Both the position numbers and the translations under genes were made by a program. From Russula earlei (lineage: Eukaryota > Basidiomycota > Agaricomycetes > Russulales > Russulaceae), in assembly GCA_025769875.1 (NCBI GenBank), contig JAGFNK010000019.1:1-64000 (forward strand): DNA of 64,000 bases, written 5' to 3'. Below are positions 1 to 10,468 of the stretch, in pieces (within the stretch, counting starts at the first letter, position 1; each line of letters begins with the position of its first letter). The notes beneath the pieces were generated by a model, which saw only the letters and a list, made by a program, of their open reading frames with translations, was not told where the DNA came from and made no database searches.

Positions 1-755
1 GTTCTCCTCAAGTGTAAGTAGCCGTATGCGAAAGCGAGACGTCCGTCCAAGAAGTCGTGTACAATGGATAAGCAAAATGATCCCTCGTAAGCAGGGCGGT
101 AAATAGCAGGCAAGGTAAGTAGTTTCCTAAACAAAGAAGTATTGAAGATGTATGCGATGCGTCCGAGGGGGAAGTCAGCGTCCGGGGCGTAGATCCCAAC
201 GTTGGAACAGATGCCGAAGGGGGTTAGATTGTACTGGGTGGCAAGGCAGAGTTGGATGGTTCGACCGCAAAAGTGTGGACGATGCGTGCACGAAAGGCGG
301 TGGTGAAGGTGTCTGTGAAGGCGCGACGACTCAACTGGTCTGAGGTAGGGATGCGCCCTAGATAATCTTGGTGGTGAGGTCGTGGAGGGACGCCACTGCT
401 CGCGGGATCGATTAGTAGTGGAAGGACGAAGTACTGGTGAGGGTGGAATCGGAATGCTGTGCAAGAGGGACGGTTGAGGAAGCCTTCAGGCAAGGGAGGA
501 CGGTCCGCTTGCTGTTGCTCGTTCTGTGCTGGAGGGGGGGGGTGCCAACAGGGACAAAGTCGCCTGGGATAGGCTGGGCAGTGGTAGGAGACGATGGGGG
601 AGCCGTTGGGAGTACAAGAGGCTGAGAGGTGAGGACACGTCGACCGGGTCGATGTCTTCAGTGAGGATGCGAAGGGCGGTGTGTGGGGTTAGGTTGCAGA
701 GGAGAAGGGAGGCGCAAGGAGGTGTTAACCAAAGTGGGGGAGTTAGGAGTGGACA
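1..755 (-). pseudogene. Accessory gene ORFx of family A, 5' part, broken
   Basis: This is the homologue of the 307-residue ORFx at 42401-43386, cut by the window edge. Pieces of the protein appear in different minus frames, so there are frameshifts, one of them near the G/C run at 533-542. The predicted leader intron is 756-817; joining its two sides would make ATG-TCC-ACT, as in the complete copy. Visible motifs include the ILTEDIDPVD stretch and the FHPHQ motif. No known protein family is recognised. Confidence 0.75.
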
Positions 756-802
756 CTTGAGCGTTGGCTGGTCAATACAGGGATGATGAGAGACTGTCCA
801 GA

Positions 803-1576
803 TGTCAAGACACGTACTGCTGATCACTAAGGACTCAGGAGCAGGTGGGCAAGGGTCGGAACAGATGGTACGCGGCGAAGGCGGCGTTGAACAGGAGGAC
901 GAGCCAAACGACGAGGAGGTACCAGATGGGGACTGGTAGGTGTTGCAAGAGACAAAGGCGAAGGCTAGATGCCAGTGTAGCGAGGGGCTTTAAACAAGGC
1001 GGTCGTTGAAGAGTACCTTGAAGACGAGGGAAGGCTTTAGACTGAGCAGTCGCAGGGGAGTACCCAGGAAGTGGAGAGTATCACAAATGGACAGTCTGAC
1101 GACTGCCATGCTTCATTGGGGCTTATATACAGTATACAGGGTCGATTACAAAGCACTGGGACTATTCTAGACTCTTTGGTACCATCCAATAGGACGATCA
1201 TTGTGGAGCGATGACATCATTATGATGTCACTGTGGAGCGCTTAGTGAGCCTATGAGGTCACTGTGGAGTCGCTCAGTCAGCCGTGATGTCATTGGAGCC
1301 TTGATGACGTCAGATGATTTATGCAACAGTTTCTAAGAGTTTGTGCCGCTGTTTCGGGTCCATGGTGGCTGAGTGGCCATGTGGCTGCCACGCGATGATT
1401 ACCCGATTAGGAAACTGGTGCCTGGTCGTGTTATAGTGCCTTTGCAATAGCGATATCTTGTACCGCAGGGGGAATAGCCCAGGAAATGGAAGGGAGTCGG
1501 CAATGCAAAGTGAGAGAGGTTCTTCTTGAGTAAAACAGGACAATCTTCAGCCAGGACTTGGCCTTGGTTCGTAACA
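803..1576 (-). repeat. LTR of family A, copy F
   Basis: The LTR runs, on the minus strand, from TGTTACGAACC at 1576 to CTTGACA at 803, about 774 bp. It is slightly shorter than the 824-830 bp LTRs of the complete copy. It keeps the splice donor GTACGT near its 3' end (812-817), preceded by A, as in the complete element. Confidence 0.88.
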
Positions 1577-3454
1577 TCTTGGACCACCCTCACATGTTTT
1601 GATCTAGATGACACCAGCCCGATGTTCCCACAACTACAGAAATTGAATGATACTAGGATCAATCTTCAGAACAATGACATGCCCGTCACCAATCTCCAAT
1701 TCAGTCTCACTCTAATTCAGGCACTACCCAGCTCCTACTCTGGTATTACGCAAGCTATCCTCGGCTCTAATCTTCCAAACAAGCTTTCCCCGAAAGCCAT
1801 TCAGGAACACATTCTCAATGAAGAGAGTCGTTGGGCCAGCTCCTCCACTTCCCTTAACAAAGTTGTTCCAGTCAAGAAACAAGACGATAAGAACAAAATA
1901 AAATGTTATTATTGCAAGAAAGCTGGTCACAAGAGTCCTGAGTGCCGGAAGAAGAAAAAAGATGAGGAGGAGAAGGCGAAGAAAGGGAGAGAGTCTGGTG
2001 CGGACACTAACAGAAAGGTCAACGCGCACATAGTAGAGACTACTGCTACTATTACAGAGATCTTGGATGATGAAAATGACATTCACATTTCCCTTTACTC
2101 GGTGACTAGATTGCGCTGGATGATTGACTCAGGAGCTACCCATCACATCAGTCCATTCCGGACCAACTTCATCACCTACGCTCCAGCCACCAGATCAGTT
2201 AACCTTGGAGGTCATGCTATCATCAAGCAGATTGGGACCAGATCTGTATCCGTCCTACCATCTGGAGGCATTGGGAAGTTTCCATTAACCCTCACAGATG
2301 TCATGCATGTTCCGGAAGCCGACACATGTTACTTCTCAGTCAGCGCATTGCTCCGGAGGGGGGGGACATATCACTTTTACTCAGAACAGATGCCAAATCT
2401 ACTACAAAGATCAGAAAGTTGTGCAAGGATACCTGGAGAATAACCTATTCTATATTGACTTCTCATCTCCAGCCCTACACGCACAAGCGGGGGTGCTACC
2501 GCTTAACATCTGGCATCAGTGCATGGGACATATGTCCTCATGCGCACTAATCAAATACGCTCATTCCGTCAAGGGAATCTCGCTTAGTTCAGCAGATTGT
2601 GATCAGTCACCTTGCCCAGGGTGTGAACTTGGCAAACAGACACGACTTCCTTTCCTGGCTTCGCCTAAGTGATCAGATCGGCATCTACAGATCATGCATA
2701 CTGACTTAGCCGGTCCAATGCAGACCTGGTCTATCCGAGGTGCAACTTATTGGGCAACATTTATTGACGACTACTCCCAGTTATGGGGTAGTGTACTTCC
2801 TCAAAACTAAAGATCAGTGTGCTGATGCATTTAAAAAATATCTCGCGTGGTCAGAAAACCAGACCAACAATAAGATCAAAGCACTACATGGATCACAGAG
2901 GGGAGTACTTGTCCGGTGCCCTCAGATCGGTCTTAGATCAAAAGGGAATTGAGCATAGATTGACAATGCCAGGGTCACAACAGCAGAATGGCGCAGCGGA
3001 GAGATGGAACCAAACCCTCAAAGACAAGATGCATGCTATGCTACATGCTGCCAGTCTTACTCTGGGGTTCTGGGAGCTTGCTACTGACACAGCAGTCCAT
3101 ATCTACAATCGCACTCCTACACACGTTCTCCGTTGGAACACACCTCACTCAATCTGGATGGACGGACAAGTTCTGGACATTTCCTATTTCCACGTCTTTG
3201 GATGTAAGGTGTATGTACACACGCCTGCTAACAAACGGAAGAAGCTCAATCTGAGATTGGTCGAGATGATTTTCGTTGGGTACGAGTCTGGATCTAAGGG
3301 TTACCAACTCTGGAATCAATCCACCCGAAAGCTGTTCTTATCGCGTGATGTCACTTTCGATGAGCGCATACTGCCTGCTAGGGAAGAACTTACTGACACT
3401 CCTCCTCCTGCACAACCCTTGGTCTTCAATCCAAGTCTGCTAAGGCTAAATTGA
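1577..3454 (+). pseudogene. Broken Ty1/copia gag-pol fragment
   Basis: Domains read in order are the end of gag, a CCHC zinc knuckle (CYYCKKAGHKSPEC, near 1902-1943), aspartic protease (MIDSGATHHI, near 2120), a GAG-pre-integrase region and the integrase core (HTDLAGPM near 2700; YMDHRGEYLSG near 2890; integrase C-terminal part to 3450). There is a frameshift at the G run near 2360, a TGA near 2670 and further frame changes around 2800. Reverse transcriptase and RNase H are missing, as are both LTRs. The 5' side is cut by the family A element at 1576. It is not functional. Confidence 0.88.
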
Positions 3455-3670
3455 TTGGGCAAATTAAGTGTATATAATCCCACTGGTGATTTGGGGTGAC
3501 TCATGTTGTATCTTAGGTTACAACAGTTGGGAACTGAGCTGCCCTCTCTTAAGCAATCAACTAAGTTCTAATTGTTTGGGTTGACATATTTACAATAATG
3601 CGATGCATGAGGAGAGGGCAACAAATCAATCAATTGTTTTAAAATAATTTGTAATCTGAGCTGAGTCAAT

Positions 3671-4422
3671 TCAGTGGTCAATACTGTACACCACTGGGAA
3701 CTCGGCAGTTCACTACCATCTCGGCAGTCACAAATGTCACGAAAGTAACATACATGTAACACCCATGCTGAATTAAAGTCTGCCTGGGATGAAATGTTAT
3801 GTACAATGGCAATTCGATTAGGTGGGGACTAGAGAAAACAGGAGTAGCATCTAATTGAGTGGAATCTGGTCCCAATATTGAATCTGGAATGATGGTGTAG
3901 TAGTACTGTATGGTGCAGTACTGTAAGAGTGTTGCAAAGGCAGCTGTGCAAATGGTTGTGCCAGTGAGGGTCCTATTGATGGGGCAAGGGACGATGAGGA
4001 GGGATAGTGATTATTACTACTATGTCATCAGCCGCTGCTCATACATATGGTCTTGTGCTGGCCGGCTGGACTGCCTGTAACATGGCATTGAGAGAGTACC
4101 CAGATCCTCAGAGGCCTCTGAGTCAGCGTACTGTTGGTGATGTGATCACCCAGCTGGAATCAAACTCTGCCCTCTGCCATGACAGCAGTGTGATGCAGGT
4201 GTGATGCAGGTGTGACCCTCAGGCCAAAACATTACTCGAGAACCACTCGATGGACTGCAATTTTTCTTTGCTAGAATGACATTAATGGTACTCAATAGTA
4301 TAACTACAAAGTTTTGAATAGAGTTATTTGAGCAGATACAGGGAAAAATGAAATTGCCAAGATGGTAGTGAACTGCCGAGTTCCCAGTGGCGTACAGTAT
4401 ATTTCACCTTTATTGACCACTG
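3671..4422. mobile_element. Small non-autonomous inverted-repeat element (MITE-like)
   Basis: The two ends are inverted copies: TCAGTGGTCAATACTGTAC followed by a shared CACTGGGAACTCGGCAG stretch on the left, and its reverse complement near 4365-4422. The core has no coding sequence. The 4235-4400 part is homologous, in reverse orientation, to 14206-14440. No clear target duplication was found, and the outermost left end looks eroded. The superfamily is unknown. Confidence 0.6.
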
Positions 4423-4853
4423 AGTTGAGTTTTAGTGGACTGGACTTATCCATTCCTGTCCATCATGACAGTACAAGAGTCACCGATGAATCCCGCCTGA
4501 AACAACTGTCGACATTCTCGAACGCGACCTCGCTATCTACCCTGAAATCGCGCTTCCCCTGGTTCGAGTTAAACGGAGCCAACGGTCGACCTCATTATTG
4601 AAGCGGGTTGCTGCGTTCGTCCGGTGAGAAAGGGTGGCATACGTCTGCAGTCCGAGTAGGTTAGCGTCCCTGGTTCTAATGAGCGGATGATCCTTGTTAA
4701 CCATGGGTGTGGTCATTTCGTGTGCGTCATGCTGGCCGCAATTTTCAAACGTCATGGGGATCGACATCAATCGCTGTGGGCTTATTTGAGGATGCGCTCG
4801 GAGAATCACATACATAAGTAGAACCAATTATGTGCACTGTCTTCTAACTACGT
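4423..4853. other. Spacer without a recognised gene
   Basis: The first 50 bases resemble the end of the palindromic repeat at 10055-10101 (ACTGAGTTGA, then GACTTATCC and CCTG). The rest has short open frames on both strands with no recognisable protein. It probably includes the 3' flank of the Nudix gene. Confidence 0.4.
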
Positions 4854-5708
4854 TTACGTTGAAAGGACGCCAAACCACCATCTAAGCATGTTGTACTTGC
4901 CGGGGGTATCATTAACAAAGTCTGCGCGCCCAACGAAAGGGCGATTCGCAAGGAGGAGTGGCAACCAGTGCACATCATCTGGCCACATGGAGTCGTAGGG
5001 TATAGGACGGAGACTGGGATGAGGTATCTCTGGAATTTCAAGGGGATGGTCGTCGTGGGCAGAAAACCATTCAGGTCGCATCTCTTCGGATCTGAGTAAC
5101 TTCATCAGATGGATGACAACAGCAAACGACAGCACCGAAAAAAAAAAAGACAAACTCGATCAAAGTCCCACTGTATGCATCTGCACGATAGAGCTCGATC
5201 TGAAACGCCCACTCCGGCTCTCCAGTGGTGACAAAAAGGAGAGTTCCGCAGTGGTTGAGTCGGGCTTCAACACCGCATTCCTCCTTTGCGTTGGAAGCAT
5301 CCGTTGAGATAATTTTTGCACTCGGCATTGGGGACTACAGACCTTGAGTTCACGAAGAGCTGCTTGCCCCGGCGATTCCCCGTCCTCTACTTTACCACCG
5401 AAACCATTATACCTGGCAGCGTGTCGATGAAACGCTGACGCGTCACATGGGGAAGCACATCAACTCACAAATGCGCACCAAATCCACGTTTCTTATATCC
5501 AAGCAGAATCTGCGAATCAGGCGTAAGAGACGAGTAGTCGCCTTTCAATTGTTGGGGATACCTTTCGAGGCGGACCTGGGGAGACGATGAACGCGTTTGT
5601 GTACAGTTTCTTCGAGGTAAACGGCAACCAGACGTGATCTCCGCCACTGGAAGTCTCGATGTATTGCACCACGTTTGAGTCGTCGAAGACACCTGGGGGA
5701 GGAGACAT
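4854..5708 (-). CDS. Nudix hydrolase, MTH1/NUDT1-like (oxidised purine nucleotide triphosphatase)
   Basis: Predicted to hydrolyse oxidised purine nucleoside triphosphates such as 8-oxo-dGTP and so clean the nucleotide pool. It has five exons: 5562-5708, 5469-5509, 5343-5412, 5156-5283 and 4854-5091. The introns are 52-64 bp, all GT-AG, and every phase fits, giving 207 residues. The Nudix box runs G69 to V91 (G, five residues, E75, seven residues, then R83-E-L-K-E-E-C-G-V91). MTH1-like motifs are GYKKRGFG before the box and SEEMRPEWF and MWPDDVHWLPLLL after it. The longer open frame starting at 5328 is not the true start, because an intron lies there. It is divergent from BUR1 with 207 bases between starts. 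It is about 50 residues longer than human MTH1, mostly at the N terminus. No stop or frameshift was seen, so it is probably functional. Confidence 0.88.
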
Positions 5709-5915
5709 GGCTGAGCACTGTCAAGTCTTGAAGTGCGGTTAATACATTGATGACATAAGAGTTGTAACACTTTCTGTCGGTCGCTGCTGCTGCTGCTGTT
5801 TCAACCTCTCATCTATCTTTCCTTCTACTCGAGCATTCAAGTCCTCATACAACCCGATCCCCCTCATCTTCAAAAAACAATTACCTTTTCTCTAGACTTG
5901 TCTTACCCGTTCTCC
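5709..5915. promoter_or_regulatory. Shared promoter region of the Nudix and BUR1 genes
   Basis: These are 207 bases between two divergent start codons. The region holds a short GCTGCTGCTGCTGCTG run near 5787 and a CT-rich stretch close to the BUR1 start, typical of fungal leaders. No firm TATA box is seen. A promoter function is inferred from gene orientation only. Confidence 0.55.
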
Positions 5916-8900
5916 ATGCTTCAGAGTTCGGGCAAACGCGTAGCGTTCACTCCTCCATCCGGTGCCGGCACACGTCCGACGAAGAGACAGGAAAGGAGTT
6001 CTTCTCCTGAAGAGGGAGAATTAGATGACGCTGACCCTCCGCGGTCTTCACTCGTTTCCCCTCCGCACCTTCCCTCTGCTTCGGACACACCTCCGCCTAC
6101 GTCAAGATACTCTGTCAAGGTCAAGCTACCCTTCAAAACCAAAGTAAATCCAACAGCAGACCTTGGGGCAGATGCGACTCTTTCTAACAACTTCAAAGGT
6201 GTACCAACGCCTGCTATTTCTGATTATTACACTGTGCCACCGGAACGCCCATTACCAGACAGTTGGCCTTCCGGTCTTGAAGCCAGCCGGAGCTCTCGGG
6301 AGAGTAGGCAAGCCCCTAGCAAGGGCCGGAAAGCTCGTACTCACAACAATGAACTGTCCCACCGTGATCGCGAGTTTCGTGACAGACACCGGGATCGATC
6401 ACATTCGGGATCTTCGCAGGGCTCCCCTGTTGGGGACTACGACCAAGTTGACAGGTCAAAGATTCGCGCCAAGTCACGCTCCAGATCATCTGCGCGTTCT
6501 TCATCTGGCTCCAGGTCTTCGTCGAGGAAACAGACTCACAGGTTACCACCCCACCGCACCCGGAGGTCTCCATCACCAACACTCTGTCGTCGCCGCGACG
6601 GAACGCCCAATTCGCGTGACCTGCGTGACCGTTACAATAATCATCTGCACTCTCGATATTACTCTGCTGGCAATCGGCACCACGATGGTCGTGGCCTGTA
6701 TTGGAGAGACTCTCAGGAGAAGTACTATGCGGGCGAATATTACGATTCCCCGAGACCGCCATATCGTGATTACTACGATCGCGGCCGTGAAAGGGATCCT
6801 TATGGCTCTAGGTATGAGTCTACTCGTGACAGGGCTCCGGCGAACGATTATCATCCAGTGTCCCCACGACAATCCGCTCTAGTTCGACGTGTGCTGTCGC
6901 CATCTCCATGCCCAATCCGAACACCTCCTCAACCTAGGTCTCCCCCGCCACCTACCCCTCCTCGGTCTGACCTTCAAGCATCGCATCCGACGACATCCTT
7001 TCTTCCCCGGAAAGAACTACCTGGACCCGTGGACCTCCCTTCCTTGCCCTCCATGTCTCATCCACCTTCTCGTTCACCGAGTCGCAGAGACGAATCGGAT
7101 GTTTTTCTTCCAGAGAAAAATTCTTCATCGACGAGAGAGGAATCTTACAATTTCCAACACCCGCGCCAACCTTCTAAGCCAATTCGTCCATCCGTCCGTC
7201 GTACACGCGAGGAAGAATACAAAGCATATGGCCGAATTTTCGTGGGCTCTGGCCAACAGGATGATTATGATGCCATGACGAAACTAGGCGAGGGTACCTT
7301 TGGGCACGTCTTCCATTCCTCTACGTATCCCTCATCCTAATGGCATTCTCAGGGAGGTCCATAAAGCGAAGCACCGCCCCACGGGAAAACTCGTTGCGTT
7401 GAAGCGCATCCTGATGCACAACGAAAGGGAAGGAATGCCCGTGACCGCGTTGCGAGAGATAAAAATACTGAAGGCTCTTGAACATCCGAACGTTGTAGAG
7501 CTGCTGGATATGTTTGTCGTTCGTGGTGCGTTATTTGTCCGTGGCGCCTAGAGCCCCGTTGATCAGAAATAGGTAATGGTAAAGATAAGCCATTGTCCGT
7601 GTATATGGTATTTCCATACATGGACCACGATCTTGCTGGTTTATTGGAGAATGATCGCGTTAAACTGCAGCCAAGTCAAATCAAGTTGTATATGAAACAG
7701 CTTCTCGAGGGCACAGAATACATGCATAGAGTGCGTTTCAAATGTACATTTCCTCCTCTATCATTTGGCATAACTCTACTCAGAATCACATTCTACATCG
7801 CGATATGAAGGCAGCGAATCTCTTGATCTCAAATAATGGCTCTCTAAGAATAGCGGACTTCGGTCTGGCGCGATCATACGATCCCAGCACCACAACGAAA
7901 GATGCGATTGCGATGAATTTGCGCAGTAAGGAGCGGCGCTATACAAACTGCGTGGTGACGCGATGGTACCGCCCTCCCGAGTTACTCCTTGGAGCCAGAA
8001 ATTATGGCGGAGAAATTGATATCTGGGGGGTTGGGTATGATCTGAGCCCATCTTATCTTGTGATTGTATGACGCTTCTTCTTAGGTGTGTACTCGGAGAA
8101 ATGTTCTTACGGCATCCTATTCTTCCCGGAAATTCGGATCTGGACCAACTCGAGAAGATATGGCAAATGTGCGGTACCCCTAACCAACATACTTGGCCGA
8201 ATTTCGATACCTTACCGGGCTGTGAGGGCGTAAGGCACCACAACCAACACCCGAAACGACTTAAATCTGTCTTTGAACAGTCAGTGATAGCCAGAAGCGT
8301 AGTTGGTCTTTCAGCTGACAGAATTGTCTGAGATTCGGAGCGGAGACTTGCGATCTCATTGACAGGCTGCTTACATGCAACCCTGGGGAACGCATTACCG
8401 CAACACAGGCGCTTGAACACGATTACTTCTGGACAGATCCACTGCCAGCTGATCCCAAAACGTGGTGTTCTTATCGTCGTTCCCTATTCGCTCTGTTCAT
8501 ATATTCTTCTAAGATTACCTGTTTATGAAGCGTCTCATGAATTCGACAAGCGCGGGCGCCGCCAACAGCCTCCGCAAGCCCCTATTGGCCCCCCACGTCT
8601 CATCACAGAGCCTTTACGCCTCCCACCATCACTTACCAACGGCATGCCCTATCACACTCGCACCCAATCAACGCGGGATAACCTTTGCCCCCCTCCATCC
8701 ACGCGATCCGTTATTCCACCTCCGTCTGGCCATCAGAACTCGTATCCTCATCCATTTGATCATAGAAATGGAGTGCTGATGAATCTCCCTCCTATTCATT
8801 ACCCTGCACAAGGTCCCCCTGAACCATATCAACTTCCGATGCCCGCTGCTCTGCCGCACCAGATTTCCCACTTACCCCCACGACCTTCCATGCCAATGGG

Positions 8901-9003
8901 ACTAGATCGTTCCGCGGAAAGTCGATCGCGTGCGGGAGGGAGGGACAACAATCAGCGCACTCGGGTTGAGCGAGATCGCACTCATGGCGGGTTTAATAGT
9001 TGA
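5916..9003 (+). CDS. BUR1: BUR1/CDK9-type cyclin-dependent kinase with long RS-rich N terminus
   Basis: Predicted nuclear kinase that, with a cyclin, phosphorylates the RNA polymerase II tail and elongation factors. Exons are 5916-7303, 7353-7522, 7573-7730, 7784-8034, 8085-8268, 8322-8461 and 8514-9003; all phases fit, giving 926 residues. Residues 1-445 are disordered and rich in Ser, Arg and Pro. Kinase motifs are the glycine loop LGEGTFG (about 457-463), catalytic K480, the PVTALRE helix (492-498; PITALRE in CDK9), HRD with D579, DFG with D597, and the T-loop Thr at about 626 in [16 protein letters not shown]. The C terminus from about 790 is Pro-rich. The first intron (7304-7352) must be GC-AG, since only that keeps frame. 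The start is the ATG at 5916; the open frame upstream begins at a TTG. The kinase core matches BUR1/CDK9 better than CDK12, whose helix reads PITAIRE. No defect was seen. Confidence 0.9.
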
Positions 9004-9695
9004 ATGCGCTCTTGGAGTTTGCGGTGTCATGTATCGTCCGGCTTTGTGCTGTCCCGTTACTTCTGCGCCGTGACATCCTGAATACAGTGTGATTTTAACT
9101 ATAACCGAGCCATCGAATGTTGCTTTGCTGGATACAGACAGATACCTACAAATAGCTCGCCGAATGAGTCTAATGAGTTGGAGTCATTCATCATTTCTAT
9201 CTCATCACCGACTTTGCTATGGTAGGACCCGTAACGATTGCCAGCGAGGCTTGAACCCAAGTTGCAGCCTCTACAGTCGATCCTTTCGCCTCTACCTGGC
9301 AGAACTCGCAAAGCTATCGGTACGCCCCCAGGAACGTTACAAAGCAGCTCCATAGGCGAACACAACCCCCCCCCCCCCGATAGTAGAATCGATCTCATTC
9401 CTATTGCCAGAAAGTCTGCACTGTTGGAGCTATAGAATGAGAGCTCAGTCTTGTGTATAAAAGACTGTATTGGTTAGTTAATCTAACCTATAGAATGAGA
9501 GCTATGTACAGTATTAGCTATAAAGAGAGCTATAAAGGAATGTTGTACTGACCTCAGTCTTGTGTATAGAAGACTGAGGGAAAACGAACGATAACTAAAT
9601 TCGAATTATTTACACGTACGGTCCGGGTTGTCCGTTCGCGCGGCACTTAGCGGCTGCACGTCCAACATGCACACCCCGATGTAGTCGTCTTCCTA
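9004..9695. other. Spacer downstream of BUR1 with short repeats
   Basis: No gene is recognised. There is a run of C near 9367-9379. At 9430-9585 two short units recur: TATAGAATGAGAGCT (twice) and CAGTCTTGTGTATA followed by AAGACTG (twice). These may be remains of an LTR or other repeat. The open frames on both strands at 9089-9398 resemble nothing known. Confidence 0.4.
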
Positions 9696-10101
9696 CACGA
9701 CGGGCAGGAAGGGATAAGTCGACTCCGCTTATAGTCAACTCAGTGGATAATAAAAGTAAAATATTTCAAGTGCTGAGTAGGCTCTGTTGCGGCCACAAAT
9801 TATATTACATAAGTAATGACCTTAGTTGATCACGAAAAATGTGACAAAAAAGGTTAAATATGGAGAGTCTACTCATTCCGGCACAACTTTTACCCTAGCC
9901 TGGGTAAAAGTTGTGCCGGAATGAGTAGACTCTCCATATTTAACCTTTTTTGTCACATTCTTTGTGATCAACTAAGGTCATTACTTATGTAATATAATTT
10001 GTGGCCGCAACAGAGCCTACTCAGCACTTGAAATATTTTACTTTTATTATCCACTGAGTTGACTATAAGCGGAGTCGACTTATCCCTTCCTGCCCGTCGT
10101 G
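9696..10101. mobile_element. Foldback element: 200-bp arms, almost perfect palindrome
   Basis: Bases 9696-9895 are the reverse complement of 9902-10101 with about two mismatches (in the GATCACGAAAAATG segment), around a 6-base centre (TAGCCT). CTA flanks both sides directly (9693-9695 and 10102-10104), a possible 3-bp target duplication. There is no coding capacity. The arm ends (CACGACGGGCAGG and the TCAACTCAGTGG region) resemble sequence near 4420-4475, so this is a repeat family. A foldback MITE is the best reading; an inverted duplication of one terminal repeat is the alternative. Confidence 0.75.
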
Positions 10102-10454
10102 CTAGTAGTCTGGTGGTTTTTAGATTCTCTCAGCTTGAGCGCCGGCTTAAGCCTACTCCACACAAGAAAGTTAACTTCTCCCGTATCGCTCATTGTCCCA
10201 AGATGATGCCCAAGGATGGGAACCTATTGGGCCGACCCTTAAATAGCAGAGAGCGACGATGATCTAGCTAGACGGATCAAGGCAGCGACAAGCGGGCCTA
10301 AGAGACCTTCTCCTGAGCCAACATAGAGACTGCTTGCTTGATGCTATTGGTATTGTCTCCATAGATGGTCTTATCATGATGTCAGACATCACATGTACTA
10401 CTAGTATATCAGGTACATTCGTCACCCGGTCATTTGTCAGGTACTCTCAGGTCA
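10102..10454. other. Spacer without a recognised gene
   Basis: These bases lie between the palindrome and the LINE. There is a short frame at 10104-10262 with no recognisable product. The sequence continues after the LINE at 13615, since the LINE split it. Confidence 0.4.
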
Positions 10455-10468
10455 CATCAGTCAGTTCC

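Larger units (their letters stand above)
1..1576 (-). mobile_element. 5' end of a family A gypsy element (copy F)
   Basis: This is a minus-strand LTR plus the start of the internal region. It matches the complete family A element at 41593-54493 over its LTR, primer site and first accessory gene. The window edge cuts it, so the rest lies to the left. It abuts copia coding sequence at 1577, so it was probably inserted into that element. The matching target duplication would lie outside the window. Confidence in the family assignment is high because LTR and leader align nearly base for base by eye. Confidence 0.9.

Noticed and set aside
5071..5328. Single-exon start of the Nudix gene at 5328
   Set aside because: The first residues of that frame are intron sequence; four introns restore the full Nudix box and the upstream family motif.
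9240..9265. tRNA-like GAGGCTTGAACCCAAG
   Set aside because: It resembles a T arm in reverse, but the stem does not pair and no cloverleaf can be drawn.
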